From the NCBI GenBank assembly GCA_964584805.1, contig CAZPAY010000011.1, positions 1 to 64,000 of the forward strand: a DNA stretch of 64,000 bases, written 5' to 3'. The notes beneath the pieces are model-generated. The model did no database searches. It had not been told where the DNA came from and saw only the letters and a list, made by a program, of their open reading frames with translations. Of this stretch, positions 16,638 to 25,178 are shown in pieces. The position numbers and the translations under genes are program-made. The stretch's first letter is position 1. Each line of letters begins with the position of its first letter. This DNA comes from JABHIE01 sp964584805. Lineage in GTDB: Bacteria; Planctomycetota; UBA1135.

Positions 16638-17399
16638 CTATTTCGGGGCTGCTTCGAGCAGAGGCCCGAAATTTTCGATGGTTAAAGATGCACCGCCGAC
16701 GAGCGCGCCGTCGATATCGGGCTGCGCAAGAAGGTCGGCGACATTGGCAGGTTTGACGCTACCACCGTAAAGAATCGGCATGGTTGCGGCGGCGTCGGGG
16801 CCGAAATGCTCAGCAATCAGCCGGCGTGTTTCAGCGTGTGCCTCTTGGGCAATTTCAGGTGTGGCGGTAAGACCGGTGCCAATCGCCCAAACAGGCTCGT
16901 AGGCGATACGGATGCGTGGTGCGAGCTCAGGCTTGACGCCTTTAAGCGCTTTCATTTGGCGGGCGAGGACGGCAAATGTTTCGCCAGACTCGCGCTCGGT
17001 TTGCGTTTCGCCAATACAAAGGATGACATCAATCTTGGCGCGCAAAGCCGCTTTTACCTTTTTGGCGAGGCGGGCATCGGCCTCACCGAAATCATGACGG
17101 CGCTCACTATGGCCAATCAGGACGACCTGCGCGCCCATGTCACGAAGCATTGCCGCGCTGATCTCACCCGTGCATGCACCCGTCTTTGCCTCGTGGCAAT
17201 TTTGCGCACCGAGCACGACATCGGAATCTTTCAGCTGGCGGCGCACATGCTCAAGATGAACAAAAGTTGGGAAAACCAAGCACTCACTCTGCGGGTGAGC
17301 CTTATGTATGGCGACGACCTCGCGAGCCAAACGCGAAGCGGTGCGCTTGGTGAAATGCATTTTCCAGTTGCCGGCGATGACGGTTGGGCGTTGGGTCAT
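16638..17399 (-). CDS. tpiA: Triosephosphate isomerase
   Basis: A 253-residue TIM-barrel enzyme interconverting dihydroxyacetone phosphate and glyceraldehyde 3-phosphate. The catalytic residues are visible: Lys in AGNWKMH (residue 13), His in LIGHSERRHDF (about 100), and Glu in IAYEPVWAIGTG (about 170). YGGSVKPANV and LVGGASL form the phosphate-binding end. It overlaps the 3' end of the DAHP synthase gene by 4 bases and precedes secG. Confidence 0.96.
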   Translation of the reverse strand: MTQRPTVIAGNWKMHFTKRTASRLAREVVAIHKAHPQSECLVFPTFVHLEHVRRQLKDSDVVLGAQNCHEAKTGACTGEISAAMLRDMGAQVVLIGHSERRHDFGEADARLAKKVKAALRAKIDVILCIGETQTERESGETFAVLARQMKALKGVKPELAPRIRIAYEPVWAIGTGLTATPEIAQEAHAETRRLIAEHFGPDAAATMPILYGGSVKPANVADLLAQPDIDGALVGGASLTIENFGPLLEAAPK

Positions 17400-18457
17400 G
17401 ACGAGACGGCCTCTTTTTGTGAAGTACTCAATTTACGGCCCATTGCTGCTAATACCGCCTGGGTTGTGCCAAGAGCGGTTTCAAATTGCTCGAAGGAAAG
17501 TGCTTGGCCCGCATCCGAAATCGATTCGGCTGGCTGTGGGTGAACCTCGACTAAAAAACCATCTGCACCCGCGGCTGCTGCGGCGGCCATCATCGACGGC
17601 ACCAAACTCGCGCGGCCCGTGCCGTGGCTTGGGTCAACAACGACTGGCAAATGCGTGCGCTCTTTCAACGCCGGCACGGCCGAAAGGTCGAGCAGGTTGC
17701 GCATGGCTGGGTCATAATGCCTCAGCCCGCGCTCACAGAGCAAAATGTCGGTGCATCCGCCGTCGGCGAGATACTCGGCGGCCAAAACGAACTCTTCGAG
17801 CGTCGCGCTCATGCCGCGTTTCAGCAAAACGGGCATCCCCGCGCGGCCAGCCTCTTTGAGCAGGCTGTAATTCATCATATTGCGCGAGCCAACTTGCAGG
17901 CAATCAGCGTGCTGGGCGACTAGGCCGATATCACGCGTATCCATGACCTCGGTCACAACGGGCAAGCCCGACTCGCGACGGACGGCATCGAGAATTTCGA
18001 GGCCCTTTTGCCCCAAACCCTGAAAGTTATACGGCGAAGTGCGTGGCTTAAAAGCCCCCCCGCGCAGAGCGGTTGCGCCCGCTTTTTTTAGCTTATGTGC
18101 GAGCGTGATGAGCGAGTCGAAATCTTCGACGGAACATGGGCCGGCAATTGCGGCCGCGTGTTGGCCACCAAAAATGCCGCCGCCGAGTTGGATGACGGTC
18201 GATTCGTGTTCTTCGAGCGATACGCGGAAGCATGGGCGATTGGGTGTCAAAACCGCGCGCACTCCATCAAGATTGCGAGCCTCGCTGGCCAACTCATCTT
18301 GCGCAAGCCCCTTGTGTAGCACAACTTGCAAAGTATGAATCATACTTGGCCCGGCCATTTTGACGGTTGCACCATGCCCGCCGGCCCACGATGAAATGCC
18401 GTCCATGACCGTCTTGCGGCGGTCTGGAGTGAGCTCGTCTTCGAGGAGGAGAATCAT
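17396..18457 (-). CDS. aroF: 3-deoxy-7-phosphoheptulonate synthase (DAHP synthase)
   Basis: A 353-residue first enzyme of the shikimate pathway, condensing phosphoenolpyruvate and erythrose 4-phosphate. It is the type I-beta form with an N-terminal ferredoxin-like regulatory domain (residues 1-90), then a TIM barrel with AGPCSVED (about 107), LRGGAFKPRTSPYNFQGLG, QVGSRNMMNYSLLKEAG, and VVVDPSHGTGR with the metal-binding His. The N-terminal domain in relatives binds aromatic amino acids for feedback control. It heads the minus-strand block and is divergent from dgt across 80 bases. A CTCCTC stretch in the first codons is coding, not a ribosome binding site. Confidence 0.92.
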   Translation of the reverse strand: MILLLEDELTPDRRKTVMDGISSWAGGHGATVKMAGPSMIHTLQVVLHKGLAQDELASEARNLDGVRAVLTPNRPCFRVSLEEHESTVIQLGGGIFGGQHAAAIAGPCSVEDFDSLITLAHKLKKAGATALRGGAFKPRTSPYNFQGLGQKGLEILDAVRRESGLPVVTEVMDTRDIGLVAQHADCLQVGSRNMMNYSLLKEAGRAGMPVLLKRGMSATLEEFVLAAEYLADGGCTDILLCERGLRHYDPAMRNLLDLSAVPALKERTHLPVVVDPSHGTGRASLVPSMMAAAAAAGADGFLVEVHPQPAESISDAGQALSFEQFETALGTTQAVLAAMGRKLSTSQKEAVSS

Positions 18458-18537
18458 GGCGAAAAATCAACGGGGGGTTGGCCATCCCGTAGCAGAGAAG
18501 TTTAGCGGAATTCTCGGATTCTCGGTATCCTTCCCGC
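18458..18537. promoter_or_regulatory. Divergent promoter region aroF / dgt
   Basis: These 80 bases separate two divergently transcribed genes and must hold at least one promoter for each. I see no clear -35/-10 pair or operator, so only the position supports the call. Confidence 0.35.
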
Positions 18538-19677
18538 ATGAATCGTCTGGAAAAAGAAGCCCTTGAGGCGCAAAACCTGCATCCGGCAGCGTTCCGATCG
18601 TCGGAATCGCGTGGGCGGGCCTTCGATGAGATTCCTGATGCCTGGCGCACGCGGTTCGAGCGCGACCGAGATCGGATTATCCACTCGAAGGCGTTTCGGC
18701 GGATGATGTACAAAACGCAGGTTTTTATTAACCATGTGGGTGATAACCAGCGCACGCGGATGACGCACTCGCTTGAGGTGCAGCAAGTTTCGCGGTCGCT
18801 GGCGGCGGCGCTCAATTTGAATGAACCGCTTTGCGAGGCTCTTGCGATTTCACACGATTTGGGGCATGCTCCATTTGGGCATTCCGGTGAGCGCGCGCTG
18901 AATCAGTTGATGAAAGATTCGGGTGGCTTTTCGCACAACAAACAGTCGTTGAGGGTTGTGGATGTTTTGGAGAATCGTTCGCCCGATTATCTCGGATTGA
19001 ATTTGACGCATGAGTGCAAGGAGGGTTTGAAGAAGCACCAAGAGATTGAAGACGCCGAGACGGGCGAGACGCTGAGATATCCGTCCCTCGAAGCGCTGTT
19101 GGTGGATTACGCGGATTCGACGGCTTATCACTTTCATGATGTCGATGATGGTTTGCGCGAAGGCATTTTGGACGCGCACCACATGTCTGAGAATTTAGAG
19201 TTGTGGGCCAATTGCCTTGAAGAATCCCGCAAGCGCCATCCCGATTTGGAAGACGGTCAGTTGCTGTGGCGCCGCACGGCGAATGAATTTCTCGGTCAAA
19301 CGATTGGGGATTTGCAAGTCGAAACAAAAAGGCGATTAGATGAAGCCAAGCCTGCCAATGCACTGGCCGCGCAAATCACGCCCAAACCGTTGATCGGCCA
19401 CTCGCCTAATTTCAAAACTCAAGTCGCCGCGCTCCATAAGTATCTATATGAGCACTTGTACTTCCGCGATGAAGTCAATTGGCACATCCGCCGCTCCACC
19501 GACTTGCTCGAACACCTCTTCTGCGCGCTGCAAAACGATTTAAGCAAAGTACCTCCTCGCTACTTCGAAACTTGTGATGGGGACGACAACCGCGCTGTTT
19601 GTGATTATGTCAGCGGGATGACGGATCGGTATGTCGAGAAGGTCGCGCGGGAATTGGGTGTTTTGCCTAATTATTGA
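18538..19677 (+). CDS. dgt: dGTP triphosphohydrolase, HD superfamily
   Basis: A 379-residue deoxynucleoside triphosphate triphosphohydrolase. The HD-domain metal ligands are visible as RMTHSLEVQQVSRSL (first His) and AISHDLGHAPFGHSGERAL (the HD pair with the family-typical GHAPFGH), and DYADSTAYHFHDVDDG supplies the later Asp. SKAFRRMMYKTQVF matches the N-terminal substrate-binding segment of the family. Such enzymes control dNTP pools and some block phage growth. The stop codon is immediately followed by the stop codon of the convergent helicase gene. Confidence 0.92.
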   Translation: MNRLEKEALEAQNLHPAAFRSSESRGRAFDEIPDAWRTRFERDRDRIIHSKAFRRMMYKTQVFINHVGDNQRTRMTHSLEVQQVSRSLAAALNLNEPLCEALAISHDLGHAPFGHSGERALNQLMKDSGGFSHNKQSLRVVDVLENRSPDYLGLNLTHECKEGLKKHQEIEDAETGETLRYPSLEALLVDYADSTAYHFHDVDDGLREGILDAHHMSENLELWANCLEESRKRHPDLEDGQLLWRRTANEFLGQTIGDLQVETKRRLDEAKPANALAAQITPKPLIGHSPNFKTQVAALHKYLYEHLYFRDEVNWHIRRSTDLLEHLFCALQNDLSKVPPRYFETCDGDDNRAVCDYVSGMTDRYVEKVARELGVLPNY

Positions 19678-22600
19678 TTAGCACGCGGCAACGCGAGCGA
19701 CCTTAAACCAATCGCCCGGCAAAGCGTAGTCTAGTTTCCATGTGATCTGCATTGGCCGTGAGCCAACATGCTTCACATAACTCACTGGGCCCGCAAACAT
19801 GTAGGGCTCAGTTTCACCGCCTCGGCCCTTCTGTGTTTTTCTTACAAACAACAAAGTGGGAATGTCAGGCCTGTCTTTCTTAATGTAACGCTGACCTGTC
19901 GGTGACTCTGGGCTTGTACGGTTTTGCGACTCCCAATGAAACAACTGGCTTGAGATCGCATAGTCTTTGTACATTGTTCGCGGCGAATATTCCTTTTCAG
20001 ATTTCTGCAAAGTCACAAACAACAAATCTGCACCCATGTCGGGATTATAAAAAACGCCTTCGCGCGGGCGGCGATTTACATCAAAAGCCGCCATGATTTG
20101 ATCACGTGAATAATTGCAATGCACTTGCAAGGGTGCGCTTATCTCATTGCTCATAGAGATGGGTACATGTGAAACATCACCCAGCAATGCTTCAAAAAGT
20201 GAACTGAGCTCATAACGCAACATCCCGTCATCCGCCAGGGTCTCTGGCAGCAGTTTTGCGGCACCTGGCTCAAGAGTTCCCAACAAAGTTGAGGCAAGCA
20301 TTGCGGCTGGCTTCCTTAAATCATGCCTTAATTCGCCACTCGTCGATTCCACTAATTCAATCCACTCATTCAATAGCTTGGGGTCGTCAACCGCACGCAA
20401 ACGAGCGACCGCTTTCCAAGCACGACCACCAGGATTCTCTTTTGAGAAACCAGCTTTAGTCCTTAACTCAGTCCATGTGCGCCCTGAACGTTCAAAAACA
20501 TCTTCAATACTTGACTCCGTCTCTTGCAAAAACTGGGTCAATGAAACTCCCGCACCAAGACTTCTCAATTCCTGGGCGAGCCACACTCGATGGTTTTTAG
20601 TTGAGCTTCGGATGTTCTCGAGAACGTACTCCTTAGACTGGCGATCAAGGTGCATGGAACACCCCGCAGGTAATGTTGGAAAGTCTTCCGCGACCATGCT
20701 CTCTACCTGCTTGATACTGCCACCAGTAATCGATCTAAAGATGGAAGCCCATGAATACTTTTGGTGAGCTTGACCAACAAAATCCAAAACTGTTAGGCAC
20801 TCTTTTCCTTTTGAGTGGCGCAAGCCGCGCCCCAGCTGTTGTTGAAATACAATCGCACTCTGAGTTGGCCTTAACAGCAACAATGTGTCTAGCTCAGGTA
20901 TATCAACACCTTCGTTGAACAAATCGACTGCAAACAAAATCTGAAGTTCACCGGACCGAATTTTTTGAATCGCTGCGGCTCTATCCTGGGCCGGCATTGC
21001 ACCCCAAACAGCCTCTGCTCGATACCCAAATTCAACGAATCGTCGAGCCATGAATTGAGCATGCTCCACAGTGACACAAAATCCTAATGCGCGCATTAAA
21101 TCCGGGTTGGTGACTTTGTCCTGAATTTGGCGTTTTACCAAACGAGCACGAATGTCGTTCCCTGTATAAATGTCGCTCAAAACTCGTGTGTCATATCCAC
21201 TAGAGCTCCATCCAAGGCCCTCAAGAGAAACCGAGTCGGCTGTTGCAAAATACCGAAATGGGACCAACAAGTGTCGATCAAGGGCATCCCAGAGGCGCAA
21301 CTCGGCCGTGATCACACCTTCAAAAAAAGTGTCCTGGACCCAATGGTCATCTGTACGTTCCGGTGTTGCGGTTAACCCAAGTAACTCTTGTGGACAAATT
21401 GTATTCAGCACTCGTTGATAACTTGCGGCTTGTGCGTGATGGAACTCATCCACAATAACGACGTCGTATGAATTTGGGTTCAGCTTGGACAGAACAGATT
21501 CTGTTAACGACTGAACATTTGCAAAGACGAACCGACCCTCTTGAGGCACCTCGCCACCGCCAAGGCGCTCTCCAAAACTAGCGTCTTTCAAGACCTCTCG
21601 GAATGCCATTCGGCTTTGTTCAAGAATTTCTTTCCTGTGTGCAACAAACAGCAGACTCGGGCGCTTACTGCCAGGATTGTCCCTCCGAAACTCTTCACAC
21701 AGCCGCTCATAATCGAAGGCGGCGACCATCGTCTTGCCCGTACCAGTAGCAGCAACGACTAGGTTTTTATGCCGGCCATGAATGGCTCTCGCCGTAGCTA
21801 ACTTCTCCAAAATATGCTCCTGAAAAGCATAAGGGCGAATATCTATTCCGAGCAACTGCGAAGTAGATTGGTTGGGCCCGTGTCGCTCGTTATTGATGAT
21901 TTGGCGAAAACGACTATGGACAATTTCACTGTCCCAACTTTGAAACTCTCGATCTTCCCAGTAACTCTCGAATGCTGTCTCGAACCGAGCAAGTATTGAA
22001 TGATTTTCAACAGAACTAACTCTGACATTCCACTCAAGCCCATCAACCAGTGCCGCGGCCGACATGTTTGAAGAACCGATAAATGCCGTCGAAAAACCTG
22101 AATCACGGTGCAACAGCCACGCTTTTGCGTGAAGTCGAGTTCGCTTTGTGTCTAACGAGACGCGCACTTCCGCCCCCATGCTCCTCAACTCATCCAGCAC
22201 TCGTGGGTCTGTGGCTCCGCAATAGGCTGTAGACAAAACTCGAATTCTCCCACCCCTATCTCGAACATCCTGAAGACTATCTCGCAGTACAAGAAAGCCA
22301 CTCCATTTCAAAAAAGAGCAAAGCAAGTCAACGTTGTCGGCAGATTTAAGTTCTTGCTTCAAAGTTGCACCAACACTTTTTTCCCCACGAGCATTAATCA
22401 ACAATTCGGAAAGAGAAAGCGGGATTCCGGGGTCTGGTGGGATGGTTGACTCCTCACTAGCCAAGCCTTGCTTTTCTCGACAAATTGCGCGCAGCACCTC
22501 ATGATCTTCGTCGACAAAATCACCACCACAAACGACTTCTTTCCCCGCCCTGGAAATCAACAAGGCAAGTATTTCATTCACAAGAGCCCCCTGGTCTTTG

Positions 22601-22791
22601 AGGCTATCGGCCCCGAAAGAACCAAGCGCTCTTTCAATATGAGTGGACAAATAACCGGCAAGTACTGACGGCGCCTCAGCAAAATCAAGGGGCTCAATCA
22701 ACGATTCGCTATCCATTGAATCAAGTTTCTTTCGCAAAGAATTTGCGATCAAAGACTCATAACGACCGGCAGGTAGTTTTGGGTTTGACAT
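19678..22791 (-). CDS. PLD-nuclease / SF2 helicase / DUF3427 protein
   Basis: A 1037-residue three-part protein. Residues about 150-290 form a phospholipase-D-like domain with RLHAKAWLLHRDSG and GSSNMSAAAL, the single HKD motif of HKD nucleases. Residues about 320-700 are an SF2 helicase: VAATGTGKTMVAAF (Walker A), VIVDEFHHAQA (DEFH box), LGLTATPERTD, and QQLGRGLRH (motif VI). The C-terminus fits DUF3427. This COG3886/COG1061 fusion is common in defence islands and is thought to process foreign DNA, but its function is not settled. The gene looks less GC-rich than its neighbours, hinting at acquisition by transfer. It abuts dgt with no gap. Confidence 0.85.
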   Translation of the reverse strand: MSNPKLPAGRYESLIANSLRKKLDSMDSESLIEPLDFAEAPSVLAGYLSTHIERALGSFGADSLKDQGALVNEILALLISRAGKEVVCGGDFVDEDHEVLRAICREKQGLASEESTIPPDPGIPLSLSELLINARGEKSVGATLKQELKSADNVDLLCSFLKWSGFLVLRDSLQDVRDRGGRIRVLSTAYCGATDPRVLDELRSMGAEVRVSLDTKRTRLHAKAWLLHRDSGFSTAFIGSSNMSAAALVDGLEWNVRVSSVENHSILARFETAFESYWEDREFQSWDSEIVHSRFRQIINNERHGPNQSTSQLLGIDIRPYAFQEHILEKLATARAIHGRHKNLVVAATGTGKTMVAAFDYERLCEEFRRDNPGSKRPSLLFVAHRKEILEQSRMAFREVLKDASFGERLGGGEVPQEGRFVFANVQSLTESVLSKLNPNSYDVVIVDEFHHAQAASYQRVLNTICPQELLGLTATPERTDDHWVQDTFFEGVITAELRLWDALDRHLLVPFRYFATADSVSLEGLGWSSSGYDTRVLSDIYTGNDIRARLVKRQIQDKVTNPDLMRALGFCVTVEHAQFMARRFVEFGYRAEAVWGAMPAQDRAAAIQKIRSGELQILFAVDLFNEGVDIPELDTLLLLRPTQSAIVFQQQLGRGLRHSKGKECLTVLDFVGQAHQKYSWASIFRSITGGSIKQVESMVAEDFPTLPAGCSMHLDRQSKEYVLENIRSSTKNHRVWLAQELRSLGAGVSLTQFLQETESSIEDVFERSGRTWTELRTKAGFSKENPGGRAWKAVARLRAVDDPKLLNEWIELVESTSGELRHDLRKPAAMLASTLLGTLEPGAAKLLPETLADDGMLRYELSSLFEALLGDVSHVPISMSNEISAPLQVHCNYSRDQIMAAFDVNRRPREGVFYNPDMGADLLFVTLQKSEKEYSPRTMYKDYAISSQLFHWESQNRTSPESPTGQRYIKKDRPDIPTLLFVRKTQKGRGGETEPYMFAGPVSYVKHVGSRPMQITWKLDYALPGDWFKVARVAAC

Positions 22792-22822
22792 ATTTAAGGC
22801 GCTTCAGATTCCTGAGCGATTT

Positions 22823-23536
22823 TTATCCTACCAGGAGTTTCAGCAGTTGTTGACTCGTATTCTTAAGGTTGCTTTTGGTAGATGAACTGGGGAACCACCC
22901 GCACGCCATCAAACTCCCAAGCGCACAGCCCGTCCCGTGAATCTCGGTGAAACCTTCAATCCTGGGGTGCTCGAACCTTGCCGTCTCGACGCAGTCTTCG
23001 ATGAGGATATCGGTAACGGTATCCGGGTCATCCCCATGCCCTCCTTTTAGATAAACGGCCTTACATTGCGCGTAATCACGCCCATCTGCGTATTCGATTA
23101 AATTAGGCGTGACAACACTTGCATGAGGAAAAAGCAAGCGCACCATCGCGGCTTTACCGGCAGCCGTTAGCAGGACGGCCTCGGAGTTGGCAACCTTGGT
23201 GGCTGAGCCAACCGGGTCCACCACCAATGGAATCCCTGGATATAAATCTAAAAACTCGCATAACACTTTCACATGCTCATCCGTCGCGAGTGCTCCGGTT
23301 TTGATTGCATCTAAATCATGTGAAAAAGCACGCTTAAGAGATTCGCGGAAAGCGGCAATGGGTGTGGGTGACACAGAATGCAGGCCGTCCGAATCTTGAA
23401 TGGTTTCGCAAGTCGAAACGGAAACACAGTCACACCCCACCGCATCGGCCATGCGGGTATCCATCTGCAACCCAGCGCCCATGCCGGGGTCGGAACCGCC
23501 TACGAATAAAACGAGGCGGTTGGATTTAGCACTCAC
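22823..23536 (-). CDS. ThiD-family hydroxymethylpyrimidine (phosphate) kinase
   Basis: A 237-residue ribokinase-fold kinase of the ThiD/PdxK type. VLFVGGSDPGMGAGLQMDTRM is the ThiD N-terminal substrate loop (family form GSDSGGGAGIQAD, here modified), VDPVGSATKV covers the phosphate region, VTPNLIEY matches TPNxxE, and HGTGCALGSLMA is the anion-hole motif. The changed first loop (DPGMG for DSGGG) makes the exact substrate uncertain, so I do not give a gene symbol. No other thiamine gene is nearby. It is 15 bases upstream of the fabI stop... on the same strand and probably co-transcribed with fabI. Confidence 0.8.
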   Translation of the reverse strand: MSAKSNRLVLFVGGSDPGMGAGLQMDTRMADAVGCDCVSVSTCETIQDSDGLHSVSPTPIAAFRESLKRAFSHDLDAIKTGALATDEHVKVLCEFLDLYPGIPLVVDPVGSATKVANSEAVLLTAAGKAAMVRLLFPHASVVTPNLIEYADGRDYAQCKAVYLKGGHGDDPDTVTDILIEDCVETARFEHPRIEGFTEIHGTGCALGSLMACGWFPSSSTKSNLKNTSQQLLKLLVG

Positions 23537-23551
23537 GGCAGGTAAAGAAAC

Positions 23552-24322
23552 TTATGCCCAAGTCGCGGCACAACTGTGATAGCCGTTGTCGACATAGAGA
23601 ATTTCGCCGGTGACCGCCGCCGCGTATTCGCTCAGCAGAAACACGGCGGCCTTGCCGACATCTTCGCCAACGATGTTGCGCTGCAGTGAGTTTTTCTCTT
23701 CTTGTAGATCAAGCTTTTCACGCAAACCCTTAACGCCCGCAGAAGAAAGTGTCTTAATCGGGCCAGCCGAAATTGCATTGACCCGGATGCCCTGGCCACC
23801 TAAATCATTAGCCAAATAACGCACCGAACTCTCAAGTGCGGCCTTAGCCACGCCCATGACGTTGTAATTCGGCACCGCGCGCAGCGACCCGATGTAAGTC
23901 AGCGTCAACACGCTTGACCCTTCGACCATCATCGGCTCAGCAGCCTTGGTTATCGCGGTCAATGAATAACTCGAAATGCTCTGCGCCAAGGCATAACCAT
24001 CGCGGCTCGTATCGACAAAACGACCCTCAAGATCTTCGCGGTTGGCAAACGCGACGGCATGTACTACAAAATCAATCTGCGGCATCACTTGCTTAATCTG
24101 TTCAAACGCCTCAGCAATGGAAGCATCGTTGCTCACATCGCAAACAATCGGCTCGGGCACGCCCAAACTCGCAGCAAGCGGCGTCGCCTTTTCTTTGAAG
24201 CGCTCGTTGGCCACGCACCAAATCATCTCGGCCCCGTGTGCCGCGCACTGCTCCGCAATAAACCAAGCGAGGCTGCGCTTATTCGCAACCCCAAGAATGA
24301 CGCCTTTTTTTCCTTTTAACAT
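23552..24322 (-). CDS. fabI: Enoyl-[acyl-carrier-protein] reductase FabI
   Basis: A 256-residue short-chain dehydrogenase that performs the last step of each fatty-acid elongation cycle with NAD(P)H. GVANKRSLAWFIAEQ is the FabI-type cofactor loop, YIGSLRAVPNYNVMGVAKAAL holds the Y-x6-K catalytic pair, and AGPIKTLSSAGVKG is the substrate-binding loop. I chose ATG 24322 (MLKGKKGVILG) rather than a TTG seven codons upstream, because FabI proteins begin here. It is divergent from rnc. Confidence 0.93.
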   Translation of the reverse strand: MLKGKKGVILGVANKRSLAWFIAEQCAAHGAEMIWCVANERFKEKATPLAASLGVPEPIVCDVSNDASIAEAFEQIKQVMPQIDFVVHAVAFANREDLEGRFVDTSRDGYALAQSISSYSLTAITKAAEPMMVEGSSVLTLTYIGSLRAVPNYNVMGVAKAALESSVRYLANDLGGQGIRVNAISAGPIKTLSSAGVKGLREKLDLQEEKNSLQRNIVGEDVGKAAVFLLSEYAAAVTGEILYVDNGYHSCAATWA

Positions 24323-24425
24323 TTTGAATGGTGACTCGCGCAACGACCGAGGACGGCGCGCTGCACCAACCTATTGTGCGCCCACACCACACCACATTCC
24401 ACCGAAACCGTAAACTACCCGCGTC

Positions 24426-25178
24426 TTGACGCACGCAAACGCTGATTTTGACGAGTTGCAAGGCATCCTGGGCTATCGTTTTGTCGACCTGGCTTTGCTT
24501 GAAGAAGCGGTCACGCACGCATCGCTCGCCGAGGACCACAATGAACGACTCGAATTTTTAGGCGATGCGGTGTTAAACCAAATCGTTGCGGAAGAGTTGT
24601 ATCTGCGCCATCCTCAAGCCCGCGAGGGTGAGTTGACAGAGTGGAAATCGCGTGTCATTTCGCGCGCAACCCTTGCGGAAGCTGGCACGCGAATGGGTTA
24701 TGCAAATTGGCTGCGGGTCGGGCCAAGCTTGTCAAACCGCGCCGCCTTACCCCCTTCGGTCATCGGCAACGCTTTTGAATCACTGCTTGGCGCAATCTAC
24801 CTCGACGGGAAGCACGCGGCGGACGGATCGACTGGGTACACCGCGGCAAAATCGGCCATCCTGCGCTGGCTTGGCGCCGAAATCGACAGCGCACATATTG
24901 TCTGCCAACGCTCAAGCGCAAAGCAAACTCTGCAAACATACGCGCAAGCCAAATGGGGTGCTTTGCCTGAATACGCTGTAGTCGAAACTAACGAGCACCC
25001 CCAGCAGGTTTCGTTTCTCGTCGAGGTCACGGTCGCCGGCCGCACCTTCCCCGCCGCGTGGGGCTCGCCCAAAAAAGAAGCCGAGCGATGGGCCGCTTGG
25101 GAAGCGTTGCTTGAATTAGGTTTGGCGGGTGATGCCGATGCGAATGCCACAAAAGAAGGTGGCGAAAAATGCCCGTAA
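24426..25178 (+). CDS. rnc: Ribonuclease III
   Basis: A 250-residue double-strand RNA endonuclease for rRNA and mRNA maturation. The signature ERLEFLGDAVL (about residues 39-49) and the later GNAFESLLGAIYLDG supply the acidic metal ligands. A double-stranded-RNA-binding domain occupies about residues 160-235 (SAKQTLQTYAQAKWGALPEY, then SPKKEAERWAAWEALLEL). The only start near the expected N-terminus is TTG at 24426, without a clear ribosome binding site. The 3' end overlaps mfd by 10 bases. Confidence 0.93.
   Translation: MTHANADFDELQGILGYRFVDLALLEEAVTHASLAEDHNERLEFLGDAVLNQIVAEELYLRHPQAREGELTEWKSRVISRATLAEAGTRMGYANWLRVGPSLSNRAALPPSVIGNAFESLLGAIYLDGKHAADGSTGYTAAKSAILRWLGAEIDSAHIVCQRSSAKQTLQTYAQAKWGALPEYAVVETNEHPQQVSFLVEVTVAGRTFPAAWGSPKKEAERWAAWEALLELGLAGDADANATKEGGEKCP

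Noticed and set aside
16806..17543. 245-codon open frame antisense to tpiA and aroF
   Set aside because: Shadow of two certain genes; no domain.
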